Shown: one piece after another, positions 35,041 through 43,410 of the stretch
How positions within the stretch are numbered: the stretch's first letter is position 1
Layout: each line of letters opens with the position of its first letter
Assembly (NCBI RefSeq): GCF_013170825.1
Contig: NZ_CP033365.1
Location: 992,001-1,056,000, forward strand
DNA: 64,000 nt
From: Mesorhizobium sp. NZP2298
GTDB lineage: Bacteria > Pseudomonadota > Alphaproteobacteria > Rhizobiales > Rhizobiaceae
Reading direction: 5' to 3'
The notes under the pieces: model-generated
Database searches by the model: none
What the model saw: only the letters and a program-made list of their open reading frames with translations
What the model was told of the DNA's origin: nothing
Translations under genes and position numbers: made by a program

Positions 35041-36207
35041 ATGCGCTACGACATCGTCATCATCGGCGGAGCCATCGTTGGGTCCTCCATTGCCTACTAC
35101 CTGCGCGAGGAAGGGTTTTCCGGCTCGATCGCGCTGATCGAGCGCGATCCGCAATTCGCGCATGCCGCGACGACACTGTCCCTGGCCTCGATCCGCCAGC
35201 AATTCTCGATCCCGGAAAACATCCGGCTGTCGCAATTCACGCTGAAACTGTTCCGGCGGCTGAAGGAAGAATTCGGCGCGGACGCCGATATCGGATTTCG
35301 CGAGGGCGGCTACCTCATCCTCGCCGGGGAGAATGGCCTGCCGATCCTCAAGGCCAATCACGAGGCGCAGATGGCCGAGGGCGCCGACATCGTGCTCGAG
35401 GACGCCGAGCAACTGGCGCAGCGCTTCGCGTGGCTGTCGACCGAAGGTATTTCCGCCGGCGCCTATGGCCGGACCGGCGAAGGCTGGTTCGACGCGCATG
35501 CCATGCTGATGCTGTTCCGCAAGGCGCTGCGTGACAAGAAGATCGATTTCATCAGCGCTTCGGTCACCGCCGTCGCGCGCGACGGCAACCGCGTCACCGG
35601 CGTCTCCCTCGACAATGGCCAGACGCTTGCTGCCGGCATCGTCGTCAACGCCGCCGGGCCGAACGCCGGCAAGGTCGCGGCTTTTGCCCAGCTTTCGCTG
35701 CCGGTCGAGCCGCGCAAGCGCAACGTCTTCGTCTTCGAGGCGCGCGAGAAATATGCCGACATGCCGCTGCTGGTCGATCCCTCCGGCATTTATGTGCGCC
35801 CGGAAGGCTCGGTCTACCTCACCGGCGGGGCCGAGCCGGAAGAGGGCGACGGCCCGGCCGATCCCACCGATTTCGAGGTCGACTGGCCGCTGTTCGAAGA
35901 GGTGATCTGGCCGGCGCTGGCGACCCGCATTCCGGCCTTCGAGGCGATCAAGCCGACCCGCGCCTGGGCCGGGCATTATGACTACAACACGCTGGATCAG
36001 AACGCCGTGATCGGTCCGCATCCCGAGGTTCGCAATTTCCTCTTCGCCAACGGCTTTTCCGGCCACGGCCTGCAGCAGGCGCCGGCGGTGGGCAAGGCGC
36101 TTGCGGAGTTCCTGGTGCATGGCGGATATCGGACGATCGATTGCTCGGCGTTTGGCTATGAGCGGGTGGCCGAGGGACGGGCTTTCCGGGAACTGAATGT
36201 GATTTGA
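35041..36207 (+). CDS. FAD-dependent oxidoreductase (DAO family)
   Basis: 388 residues from the ATG of MRYDIVIIGG. The FAD-binding N-terminus has IIGGAIVGSSIAYYL, and the C-terminus has the second FAD contact NFLFANGFSGHGLQQAPAVG with RAWAGHYDYNTLDQNAVIG. This is the D-amino-acid/sarcosine/glycine-oxidase fold, closest to the FOXRED1-like group. It oxidises an amine or hydroxy acid and releases H2O2 or passes electrons on. It stands alone after the two-component operon. Substrate unknown. Confidence 0.9.
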   Translation: MRYDIVIIGGAIVGSSIAYYLREEGFSGSIALIERDPQFAHAATTLSLASIRQQFSIPENIRLSQFTLKLFRRLKEEFGADADIGFREGGYLILAGENGLPILKANHEAQMAEGADIVLEDAEQLAQRFAWLSTEGISAGAYGRTGEGWFDAHAMLMLFRKALRDKKIDFISASVTAVARDGNRVTGVSLDNGQTLAAGIVVNAAGPNAGKVAAFAQLSLPVEPRKRNVFVFEAREKYADMPLLVDPSGIYVRPEGSVYLTGGAEPEEGDGPADPTDFEVDWPLFEEVIWPALATRIPAFEAIKPTRAWAGHYDYNTLDQNAVIGPHPEVRNFLFANGFSGHGLQQAPAVGKALAEFLVHGGYRTIDCSAFGYERVAEGRAFRELNVI

Positions 36208-36221
36208 GCGAGGCGGGCAAG

Positions 36222-36278
36222 GATTCTAGGGCCTGCGCCGCGTCGCTTCGCTCCTTGCTCCGCCCTAGAATGACGAAG
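36222..36278. repeat. CTTCGTCATTC-type palindrome, short copy
   Basis: GATTCTAGGG (36222) pairs with CCCTAGAATGAC (36263 onward), with CGCCGCGTCGCTTCGCTCCT in the centre. Parts of the centre and the GACGAAG end match the 188-bp element at 60614. It lies 14 bases after the FAD oxidoreductase stop and overlaps the 3' end of the DUF72 gene. Confidence 0.6.
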
Positions 36279-37011
36279 TTCGGGGTATCACCGCATCAAC
36301 CCTGAGAGCGTTGCCGAGAGCATGTCCGGCAGCCGTATTGTCGAAAATTCCCCAGACTTGCGCCCCCGATGCGGCCGTTGCTTGCACCTGCCGGCTGATG
36401 CGGTCGAGGCTTTCGGCATCGTAGTCCGAATAGTAGACACGCGGCACGCCATGCCAGCGAAAATAGGCAAGGGCAGACCAGCCACCCGGCACTGCCGCGG
36501 CCGGGACCGGAGCCGGGTCGGCGGCAACACGCGCGATCCGCCTGCCGGCCAGAAGCGCTTCCGCCTCTGCTTCAAACCAGCTGGGGTGGCGCGGCTCGCA
36601 TGCCAGCCTGGCTCGACTGCGCCTTCCCAGCATGTCGAAGAAACCGTCGGCGACGTCCGGCTCGAAGGCCAAGCTCGGCGGCAGCTGCACCAGAAGGACG
36701 CTCAGTTTTTCATCGAGACCGTCAACCTGCTGAAGAAAGGCATCGGCAAAAGCCTCGCAGCCCACGAGGCGATTTTCATGTGTCATCGCTTTCGGCGTCT
36801 TGACGGCAAAGCGGAAATGCTCCGGCACGGAGCCTGCCCAGCGTTCATAGGTCTCGCGGCGATGCGGCTTGTAAAAGGATGTGTCGATCTCGACGATCGG
36901 AAAGTGCTGGGCATAGCGTTCGAGATGCGACCCGGATTGCGGGAAGTCTTCCTTGTAGCGCGTCGGAATGCCCCAGCCAGCCGTACCTATGAAACATCCC
37001 TGCTTATCCAT
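36265..37011 (-). CDS. DUF72 domain-containing protein (YecE family)
   Basis: 248 residues. The family core is present: FIGTAGWGIPTRY, YAQHFPIVEIDTSFYKPHRRETYERWA, FRFAVKTPKAMTHENRL, LLVQLPPSLAFEP and YFRWHG. DUF72 proteins form a TIM-barrel-like fold of unknown function. The final residues (VIPRTSSF) are encoded by the dispersed palindrome, so the natural C-terminus may have been altered by insertion of the repeat. It is followed, on its own strand, by nothing before the convergent oxidoreductase. Confidence 0.88.
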   Translation of the reverse strand: MDKQGCFIGTAGWGIPTRYKEDFPQSGSHLERYAQHFPIVEIDTSFYKPHRRETYERWAGSVPEHFRFAVKTPKAMTHENRLVGCEAFADAFLQQVDGLDEKLSVLLVQLPPSLAFEPDVADGFFDMLGRRSRARLACEPRHPSWFEAEAEALLAGRRIARVAADPAPVPAAAVPGGWSALAYFRWHGVPRVYYSDYDAESLDRISRQVQATAASGAQVWGIFDNTAAGHALGNALRVDAVIPRTSSF

Positions 37012-37063
37012 GCATGGGATGTGGACCAGATGAGGTGCGGGTCAAGGCGGGGCGACCCGCCGT

Positions 37064-37555
37064 CTAAGCCGCCGCCAGTCTTCCAGCCTCGACATAGGCC
37101 TGCAGCCAGGCCAGCACCCGGCCCCAGCCCTCGGTATGTTCGACCGCCGCTTCGGTCAGCCCGGCAAAACCGCCATGACAGATGGTGAGGCGCGTGCCCC
37201 TGGCGATCGGCTGCAGTAGCCAGGCGACGGTCGTTTGCCGCCGGCCAAGCGTCGGGTGATCCCATGCATAGGCCCGCGTCTGCACGATCCGGCTCGGGGC
37301 TTCGATCTCGAGGAATTCGCCACCGGCCGGCAGGCTCCTGTCGTCAGCGGTCCGGACGACAACCGTCCAGAGGCCGCCGACGCGAAGGTCTGCCGACCAG
37401 TCGGCCATCCGGTAGGTATCGGCGGATCCCCACCATCGCTCGACTTCTCTCGTGACCAGCGCCGTGAAGATGCGTTCCGGCGGCGCCGCGATCTCGGCGG
37501 ATGCCATGATCGTCTCGCCATTGGTCATGCTCTGTATCCTGGGAACATGCATCAT
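37064..37555 (-). CDS. SRPBCC domain-containing protein (AHSA1-like)
   Basis: 163 residues from the ATG pair with TTTGGAGG upstream. The START/Bet v1-type fold is seen in IAAPPERIFTALVTREVERWWGSADTYRM, VGGLWTVVVRTADDRSLPAGGEFLEIEAPSRIVQT and the final helix GWGRVLAWLQAYVEAG. Ligand unknown. It is the third gene of an ArsR-SRPBCC-SRPBCC group, 43 bases after the second, and is likely under the same operator. Confidence 0.85.
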   Translation of the reverse strand: MMHVPRIQSMTNGETIMASAEIAAPPERIFTALVTREVERWWGSADTYRMADWSADLRVGGLWTVVVRTADDRSLPAGGEFLEIEAPSRIVQTRAYAWDHPTLGRRQTTVAWLLQPIARGTRLTICHGGFAGLTEAAVEHTEGWGRVLAWLQAYVEAGRLAAA

Positions 37556-37598
37556 GGATGCCTCCAAAGATATTTGGTTCGGTATCGAAACGATCCTT

Positions 37599-38045
37599 TT
37601 ATCCCTTCGATGGCGGGCGCTCAAAACCCTTGCCGGTCTCGAGCAGGCTCTTGAGGCTGGCCAGCACCAGCGGCCAACCCCTGGCGACGTTACCGATCAG
37701 TTTGTGCGGTCCGTCGGCTTCATGGGTCACGGCAAGCTTCATCAGCTCGCCATCCTGCTCGATCGCGAAGGTGCAGCGCGTGTAGCCGTCTTCCCTGACC
37801 TCGGGCATCCATTCATTGCGCCATTTGATGACCAGGCGCCGCGGCGGGTCGATCTCGAGGATCTCGCCGCTGTCGGCGACACGTCCGTCAGGCAGGATCA
37901 GCTTCCAGCTGGAGCCCACTTTCCACTCGCTCTCCTGATAGGAGCAGAGGAAGAACTGCCGGTTGAACTCCGGGTCGGTCAGGGCCTCCCAGAGCTTTTC
38001 GGCCGTGGTGCGGATGTAAGTTACGTAAACGAAACTGTTGCTCAT
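37599..38045 (-). CDS. SRPBCC domain-containing protein, ArsR-linked
   Basis: 148 residues from the ATG of MSNSFVYVTYIRTT, which overlaps the stop of the ArsR gene (TGATG), showing coupling. AHSA1/CalC-like features: TTAEKLWEALTDPEFNRQFF, DSGEILEIDPPRRLVIKWRNEW and GWPLVLASLKSLLETG. Such ArsR-AHSA1 pairs are frequent and bind hydrophobic ligands. The true ligand is unknown. Confidence 0.88.
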   Translation of the reverse strand: MSNSFVYVTYIRTTAEKLWEALTDPEFNRQFFLCSYQESEWKVGSSWKLILPDGRVADSGEILEIDPPRRLVIKWRNEWMPEVREDGYTRCTFAIEQDGELMKLAVTHEADGPHKLIGNVARGWPLVLASLKSLLETGKGFERPPSKG

Positions 38046-38356
38046 CAGTCTTTCCTTTCGAGGCGTCTTTTCAAGTCGCTGAGGGCGGTCAGTTGCCCCC
38101 GCTCGAATTTGCCGATCCAGCGCTCGGCGATCTCGTTGATCGGAACCGGGTTGAGGTAATGCTCCTTCTCGCGCCCCTTGCGGATGGTGGTGACGAGGTT
38201 TGCTTCTTCCAGGATCGCCAGATGCTTGGTCACCGCCTGGCGCGTCATGTCCATCTCCGCGCACAGCGCGTTCAGCGTCTGGCCGTTCCTGGCGTGGAGG
38301 CTGTCCAGCAATTGCCGGCGTGTCGGGTCGGCCAGCGCGCGAAAGACTGCATCCAT
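38045..38356 (-). CDS. ArsR/SmtB family transcriptional repressor
   Basis: 103 residues from the ATG of MDAVFRALADPTRR. That start has AAGG eight bases upstream; ATG two codons earlier or TTG at 38377 are alternatives, the latter inside the operator. The winged helix is plain: LDSLHARNGQTLNALCAEMDMTRQAVTKHLAILEEANLV and the wing RKGREKEHYLN. There are no metal-binding Cys pairs, so it senses another ligand or simply controls the two SRPBCC genes. A perfect palindrome overlaps its promoter. Confidence 0.88.
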   Translation of the reverse strand: MDAVFRALADPTRRQLLDSLHARNGQTLNALCAEMDMTRQAVTKHLAILEEANLVTTIRKGREKEHYLNPVPINEIAERWIGKFERGQLTALSDLKRRLERKD

Positions 38357-38371
38357 GCTCATGGCCTTAAT

Positions 38372-38391
38372 ATGCAACCATTTGGTTGCAT
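38372..38391. promoter_or_regulatory. ArsR operator palindrome ATGCAACCATTTGGTTGCAT
   Basis: A perfect 9-bp inverted repeat with a 2-bp centre, 16 bases upstream of the ArsR start. Its length, symmetry and placement fit an autorepressor site in the ArsR promoter. The opposite strand leads to leuD about 200 bases away, so effects there are less likely. Confidence 0.75.
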
Positions 38392-38595
38392 GTCAAGCGG
38401 CAAGATCTCGCCCCGTTGGCAACCGGATGCGGCCACGGCGGAAAAATATCAGCCCTTGCAAAACCGCAGCCACTTCTGGGCGCCATGCATCACCCCTTGC
38501 GCGGGCGTGCACGAACAGTTGGCTTTTATTTGCCCGCGGCTTTGTGTAAACGGAGCTTCAGCAAATCCCCCGCAACGAAAACACGGGCCAAAGCC

Positions 38596-39201
38596 ATGGA
38601 AAAATTCACCAAGCTCACCGGCGTCGCCGCTCCGATGCCGATCGTCAATGTCGACACCGACATGATCATCCCGAAGGATTATCTGAAGACGATCAAGCGC
38701 ACCGGGCTCGGCACCGGCCTGTTCGCCGAGATGCGTTACAAGGATGACGGTTCGGAAAACCCGGATTTCGTGCTCAACAAGCCGGCCTACCGCAAGGCGC
38801 AGATCCTGGTCGCCGGCGACAATTTCGGCTGCGGTTCGAGCCGCGAGCACGCGCCGTGGGCGCTGCTCGATTTCGGCATACGCTGCGTCATCTCGACCTC
38901 GTTCGCCGACATCTTCTACAACAACTGCTTCAAGAACGGCGTGCTGCCGATCACCGTCAGCCCCGAGGATCTCGAGAAGCTGATGGATGACGCCTCGCGC
39001 GGCTCCAACGCAACCCTGTCGATCGACCTCGAAGCCAAGGAAATCCGCGGCCCCGATGGCGGCGTCGTCACCTTCGACCTCGACGACTTCAAGCGGCACT
39101 GCATGCTCAACGGCCTCGACGACATCGGCCTGACCATGGAGAAGGCCGGCGCCATCGCCTCGTTCGAGAAGAGGAACGCCGAGCAGCGCCCCTGGGCCTG
39201 A
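38596..39201 (+). CDS. leuD: 3-isopropylmalate dehydratase small subunit
   Basis: 201 residues from the ATG of [15 protein letters not shown]. The LeuD swivel domain has [29 protein letters not shown] and the hallmark [17 protein letters not shown]. With LeuC, not in the window, it isomerises 2- and 3-isopropylmalate in leucine synthesis. leuB lies 2.4 kb downstream, with an exported protein and an NTF2-RidA-VOC group between, so leu genes here are scattered as in other rhizobia. Confidence 0.96.
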   Translation: MEKFTKLTGVAAPMPIVNVDTDMIIPKDYLKTIKRTGLGTGLFAEMRYKDDGSENPDFVLNKPAYRKAQILVAGDNFGCGSSREHAPWALLDFGIRCVISTSFADIFYNNCFKNGVLPITVSPEDLEKLMDDASRGSNATLSIDLEAKEIRGPDGGVVTFDLDDFKRHCMLNGLDDIGLTMEKAGAIASFEKRNAEQRPWA

Positions 39202-39264
39202 ACGGCACCACCCGATCCGGCCGCTTTCAGGCCGGGCTCGCATCGACTGAGGGGAGGGACAGTC

Positions 39265-40203
39265 ATGGCACGTTCGCTTCTTGCCGGCGTTTGCGGGCTG
39301 GCCTTGTTGCTGCTTCCCACCATGGGCGGCTTTGCGCAGACGCAGACGCCCGCCGCGCAGCAGACGCCCGCGGCAGCCCAGAAGCCGACCGACCCGGGAG
39401 CGTCAAGCACCAGCGACGCGGCGCCCGCCGGCGATGACAGCCAGGCGCCGATACCGTTCGAGGGCGGCCAACTGACCATCACGCAGCCGGAGCAGGATGG
39501 CGAGAAGGTGCTCGCCTATGACGGCAAGCAGTTGGCCAGCAACTACGATGTCTTCTTCGACAAGATCGTGAAGATCGGCGACGTCAATGTGGCGCTGGTC
39601 GATGTCGGCGACGGCGGCAATCAATGCGGCCCGGCAAAGGTGATCGTGTGGAAGCCGCAAGGTGGCGAGATCCAGACCACGACGGTCGAACAGGACGAAT
39701 GCGGCGCGCCACCGGCGGCAATCTCCGACAGCGCCATTTATTTCGTGCCCTATCTGCTGCCGGGCGATGAGAAGCCGGCCTTGCAATGGTCGCCGACATC
39801 GGGGCTGACGACATCAGGCAATCTGACCTACATGCCCGAACCCGGCACCGACTGGAAGGATATCGACCCGTCGAAATACGACAACATCATCGATGCCTTC
39901 CACAATGAGGCCGTCTACAAGGAAGCCGAAAAGCTGCTCGGCAAGGACATGCCCGACATGGCGACCAGCCTGCTGGTCGGCGGCGGCACCGAAAAGACCG
40001 CTTCAGGCGCATTCTATGCCAGCGGCTGCGTGCCGCATGACTGTGGCGGCAATGACGGCTTCATGGCGGTCGACCCGGCCAAGCACAAGCTCTACTTCGC
40101 CCGTCGGGGGGACAAGCCCGAGCCGGACGCCTGGCCGCCGACGGCGGCATGGCCGGCCGATGTCAAGGAAGCACTGGACAAGGCGCTTGGGTCGCCCAAT
40201 TAA
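39265..40203 (+). CDS. Hypothetical exported protein
   Basis: 312 residues with a GGGGAGGGAC ribosome site. A Sec signal peptide (LLAGVCGLALLLLPTMGGFAQ) precedes a low-complexity Gln/Pro/Ala linker (residues 25-60). The body has four Cys likely paired in the periplasm (NQCGPAK, QDECGAPP, GCVPHDCGGNDG) and an Asp/Gly-rich beta pattern. The C-terminal region, KHKLYFARRGDKPEPDAW, resembles domains of unknown function conserved in rhizobia. No enzymatic motif recognised. Confidence 0.7.
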   Translation: MARSLLAGVCGLALLLLPTMGGFAQTQTPAAQQTPAAAQKPTDPGASSTSDAAPAGDDSQAPIPFEGGQLTITQPEQDGEKVLAYDGKQLASNYDVFFDKIVKIGDVNVALVDVGDGGNQCGPAKVIVWKPQGGEIQTTTVEQDECGAPPAAISDSAIYFVPYLLPGDEKPALQWSPTSGLTTSGNLTYMPEPGTDWKDIDPSKYDNIIDAFHNEAVYKEAEKLLGKDMPDMATSLLVGGGTEKTASGAFYASGCVPHDCGGNDGFMAVDPAKHKLYFARRGDKPEPDAWPPTAAWPADVKEALDKALGSPN

Positions 40204-40254
40204 CGGGTCGCCAGGGGGATGTCTTCCCGTTGCCGTTTGCCGACGGAGGTCACG

Positions 40255-40746
40255 ATGCAGAATCGGCGACAAGTAACAACAGCCGCGCTGCTTCTTGGCG
40301 GCGGCTTGCTCACACCGGCCCTCGCCCGGGCCGCGACCGCGCCGCAATCGCTGGCGGAACGGTTCGCGGCGACATTGAGCGCGGGCGATATCGACGGCTT
40401 CTCCGAACTGTTCGCCGACACCTATGTGAATCATCAACAAAGCGCCGCCGCACCGCCGCCGGCCAATGTCAGCGCGAAACAGGCGACTGTCGCTTTCTTC
40501 AAGGCGCGGCTGGCGGCAATGCCGGATCTAAAGGTCGACATCGAAGTCGTGGTCGCCGACAAGGACCATGTCGCGGCGAGTTTCGTCTACAGCGGCACGC
40601 ACAAGGGTGCCTATTTCGGCGTCGCACCGACCGGTCGGGCACTGCGCTTCACCTCATGCGACATTTTCCGGGCGCAAGACGATCGCATCATCGAGCATTG
40701 GGGCATGGGCGATATCGCAGGCGTCCTGGCGCAGCTGAGAGCCTGA
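40255..40746 (+). CDS. Exported SnoaL-like/ester cyclase family protein
   Basis: 163 residues from the ATG of MQNRRQVTT, with GGAGG upstream. A signal peptide of about 35 residues (TTAALLLGGGLLTPALARA) is followed by the SnoaL-like pattern: FAATLSAGDIDGFSELFADTYVNHQ, FFKARLAAMPDLKVDIEVVVAD and EHWGMGD. These small alpha+beta barrel proteins act as cyclases, isomerases or binding proteins. It is followed by RidA and VOC genes in the same direction, which is a recurring small-molecule-protection set. Confidence 0.82.
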   Translation: MQNRRQVTTAALLLGGGLLTPALARAATAPQSLAERFAATLSAGDIDGFSELFADTYVNHQQSAAAPPPANVSAKQATVAFFKARLAAMPDLKVDIEVVVADKDHVAASFVYSGTHKGAYFGVAPTGRALRFTSCDIFRAQDDRIIEHWGMGDIAGVLAQLRA

Positions 40747-40779
40747 CGATCTAAACAACCGAACATTTGCAAGGACGCC

Positions 40780-41163
40780 ATGCGCAAACTCATCTCCACC
40801 GGATCGCCCTTCGAAAAGACCGCCGGCTATTCGCGGGCCGTGGTGCAGGGCGACTGGTGCTTCGTCTCCGGGACGACCGGCTACGACTATGGCACCATGA
40901 CGATGCCCGACAGTATCGAGGCGCAGACGCGCAACTGCCTGGCGACCATCGGCAAGGCGCTGAAGGACGGCGGCTTCGACATGGCCGACGTGGTGCGGGC
41001 GCATTACTACATCACCGACCAGGCCTTTGTGGACGCGGTCTTCCCGATCCTGGGCGAGACGTTCGGCGACATCAGGCCGGCTGCGACGATGATCGTCTGC
41101 CAGCTCAACAAGCCGGAAATGAAGATCGAGATTGAAGTCACGGCGCTGCGGCGGACTGCATGA
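40780..41163 (+). CDS. RidA family protein (second paralogue)
   Basis: 127 residues. YSRAVVQGDWCFVSGTTGYDY, RNCLATIGKALKDGGFDMADVVRAHYYITD and AATMIVCQLNKPEMKIEIEVTAL show the YjgF/RidA fold. The classical Arg (usually in PARxxV) is replaced by an Ala/Thr-containing RPAATMIV, so imine-deaminase activity is doubtful; many such Rid-family members have other uses. The stop overlaps the VOC gene start (ATGA). Confidence 0.87.
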   Translation: MRKLISTGSPFEKTAGYSRAVVQGDWCFVSGTTGYDYGTMTMPDSIEAQTRNCLATIGKALKDGGFDMADVVRAHYYITDQAFVDAVFPILGETFGDIRPAATMIVCQLNKPEMKIEIEVTALRRTA

Positions 41164-41510
41164 AGGTCCGGCGCATCATTGCCAACATCGCCACGTCGGA
41201 TATCGCGGCGGCGAAGCGATTTTATCAGGACGTGCTCGGCCTCGATCTGCTCATGGATCATGGCTGGATCACCACCTATGGTTCGTCCGAGACCATGGGT
41301 GTGCAGGTCAGCTTTGCCGAGCAGGGCGGCTCGGGCACGCCGGTGCCCGACCTGTCGATCGAGGTCGACGATGTCGACGAGGCGCTTGCCGCCATGAAGG
41401 AAGCCGGCTTCGCCATCGAATACGGCCCGGCCGACGAGCCCTGGGGTGTGCGGCGCTTCTATGTGCGCGATCCGCTGGGCCGGCTGGTCAACATTCTCTC
41501 GCATCGGTGA
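41160..41510 (+). CDS. VOC/glyoxalase-type superfamily protein
   Basis: 116 residues. The paired beta-alpha-beta-beta-beta units are seen in IIANIATSDIAAAKRFYQDVLGLDLLMDHGWITTYG and PDLSIEVDDVDEALAAMKEAGFAIEYGPADEPWGVRRFYVRDPLGRLVNILSHR. The first metal ligand position is not clearly His or Gln. Functions include glyoxalase, dioxygenase or antibiotic binding. Start overlaps the RidA stop by four bases, so the pair is translationally coupled. Confidence 0.87.
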   Translation: MKVRRIIANIATSDIAAAKRFYQDVLGLDLLMDHGWITTYGSSETMGVQVSFAEQGGSGTPVPDLSIEVDDVDEALAAMKEAGFAIEYGPADEPWGVRRFYVRDPLGRLVNILSHR

Positions 41511-41596
41511 ATGCGCTTCTCAAGCGCAGGCTTGCGCCGCAAGCGCTTGGCGTTTAGCAAGGCCGCGGTTCAAATCTTTCTGGGACGGTTTTCTCC

Positions 41597-42700
41597 ATGG
41601 CAACGAAGCATCTTTTCCTGCTCCCCGGCGACGGCATCGGCCCCGAGGCCATGGCCGAGGTCAAGAAACTGATATCGGCCATGAACGAAAAGCTCGGCAG
41701 CGGCTTCGTCACCGATGAGGGCCTGGTCGGCGGATGCGCCTATGATGCGCATGGTGCGGCCATTTCCGATGCCGACATGGCCAAGGCGATGGCGGCGGAT
41801 GCGGTGCTGTTCGGTGCCGTCGGCGGTCCGAAATGGGATGCGGTGCCTTACGAGGTGCGCCCCGAGGCCGGCCTGCTGCGGCTGCGCAAGGACATGGAGC
41901 TTTTCGCCAATCTGCGCCCCGCCATCTGCTATCCGGCGCTGGCGGCGTCGTCCTCGCTCAAGCAGGAGGTGGTCGAAGGCCTCGACATCCTGATCGTTCG
42001 CGAGCTGACCGGCGGCGTCTATTTCGGCGAGCCCAAGCAGATCATCGATCTCGGCAACGGCCAGAAGCGCGGCATCGACACCCAGGTCTACGACACGTTC
42101 GAGATCGAGCGCATTTCCGGTGTCGCCTTCGAGCTGGCGCGGACCCGCAAGAACCACGTCACCTCGATGGAAAAGCGCAACGTCATGAAATCGGGCGTGC
42201 TGTGGAACGAGGTCGTCACCCAGACCCACAAGGCACGCTATGCCGACGTCAAGCTCGACCACATGCTGGCCGATGCCGGCGGCATGCAACTGGTGCGCTG
42301 GCCAAAGCAGTTCGACGTCATCGTCACCGACAATCTGTTCGGCGACATGCTGTCCGACATCGCCGCCATGCTGACCGGCTCGATCGGCATGCTGCCGTCG
42401 GCCTCGCTCGGCGCGCCCGACGTCAAGACCAAGAAGCGCAAGGCGCTCTACGAGCCAGTGCACGGCTCGGCGCCAGACATCGCCGGCAAGGGCATCGCCA
42501 ACCCGATCGCCATGATCGCATCCTTCGCCATGTGCCTGCGCTATTCCTTCGGCATGGTCGCGGAAGCCGACAAGCTTGAAGCGGCAATCGCCGCCGTGCT
42601 CGACGATGGCCTGCGCACCAAGGACATTCTCTCCGCCGGGATGACCGAGGTCGGAACCGTCGAGATGGGTGACGCGATCATCGCCAAGTTCCTGGGCTGA
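41597..42700 (+). CDS. leuB: 3-isopropylmalate dehydrogenase
   Basis: 367 residues, the normal length. The N-terminal [17 protein letters not shown], substrate motif [17 protein letters not shown], and the NAD/Mg site [26 protein letters not shown] and [19 protein letters not shown] are all complete. It oxidises 3-isopropylmalate to 2-oxo-4-methylpentanoate in leucine synthesis. An 86-base leader with a GC-rich hairpin precedes it. A GNAT gene starts four bases after the stop. Confidence 0.97.
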   Translation: MATKHLFLLPGDGIGPEAMAEVKKLISAMNEKLGSGFVTDEGLVGGCAYDAHGAAISDADMAKAMAADAVLFGAVGGPKWDAVPYEVRPEAGLLRLRKDMELFANLRPAICYPALAASSSLKQEVVEGLDILIVRELTGGVYFGEPKQIIDLGNGQKRGIDTQVYDTFEIERISGVAFELARTRKNHVTSMEKRNVMKSGVLWNEVVTQTHKARYADVKLDHMLADAGGMQLVRWPKQFDVIVTDNLFGDMLSDIAAMLTGSIGMLPSASLGAPDVKTKKRKALYEPVHGSAPDIAGKGIANPIAMIASFAMCLRYSFGMVAEADKLEAAIAAVLDDGLRTKDILSAGMTEVGTVEMGDAIIAKFLG

Positions 42701-42704
42701 TCCC

Positions 42705-43193
42705 GTGCCGGTCGACGTCCGTTGGGCGACGGCCGCGGATGCCTCCGCACTCGCTGTCATGCTGTGCGCCATGGCGGCGCATTACCGGCAGCCACCGCTC
42801 GACCATGATCGGGCTTTGTCCGCGGCGCGCAAATGGCTTGACGAGGAAAGCCCGGCCTATCCGCATTTTGCGCTTGCCTTCGTTGAAGATGAGGTGAGCG
42901 GGTTGGCGTCGGTGGCGATCGCGCATCCGGGCGTCGATCTCGAACGGCTGTTGTTCCTCAAGGATCTGTTCGTGCGCGACCAGGTCCGCGGTGCCGGCGT
43001 CGGCCGGGCGCTGATCGATTTTCTCGCCGGTCATTGCCTCAGCCACGGCATCGGCCGCATCGACCTGACCACCGAGAACTGGAACGAGGGCGCGCTGCGC
43101 TTCTATGCGCGGCTCGGCGCCGAACGGCACGGCCAGAAGATTTTTCTCAGGCTTTCGAGCGACGCGCTGAAGGTGTTAAAACCTGGCGCCTGA
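42705..43193 (+). CDS. GNAT family N-acetyltransferase
   Basis: 162 residues from a GTG four bases after the leuB stop. The acetyl-CoA pyrophosphate loop is VRGAGVGRAL, with the preceding strand LFLKDLFVRDQ, and the C-terminal LTTENWNEGALRFYARLGAER. It transfers acetyl to an amine on a small molecule or peptide. It is co-transcribed with leuB, though no leucine link is evident. Weak ribosome site, so translation may depend on leuB. Confidence 0.87.
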   Translation: MPVDVRWATAADASALAVMLCAMAAHYRQPPLDHDRALSAARKWLDEESPAYPHFALAFVEDEVSGLASVAIAHPGVDLERLLFLKDLFVRDQVRGAGVGRALIDFLAGHCLSHGIGRIDLTTENWNEGALRFYARLGAERHGQKIFLRLSSDALKVLKPGA

Positions 43194-43410
43194 CGGCATG
43201 GTGATCTGCGGCCCAAGTTCCGGTCCGACCTCGGCGGCCGAGGGGCCAGAAATTTCCAGCCTGTCCGTCACCCGCGTGCCGCCTTCAGCGTATGCCGGAA
43301 CAGCAGTTTCGTGTCGCCGAACGAGGGCTCGTCGGCGTGGGTGACGAATTTTCAGCGCGACGACTTTGTTCTTCGAGCGGGAAAGTTTCTTGTTTCTCGG
43401 GACTGGTCTT

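Noticed and set aside
38375..38377. TTG start for the ArsR gene
   Set aside because: It lies inside the palindromic operator and has no ribosome site; ATG at 38356 fits better.
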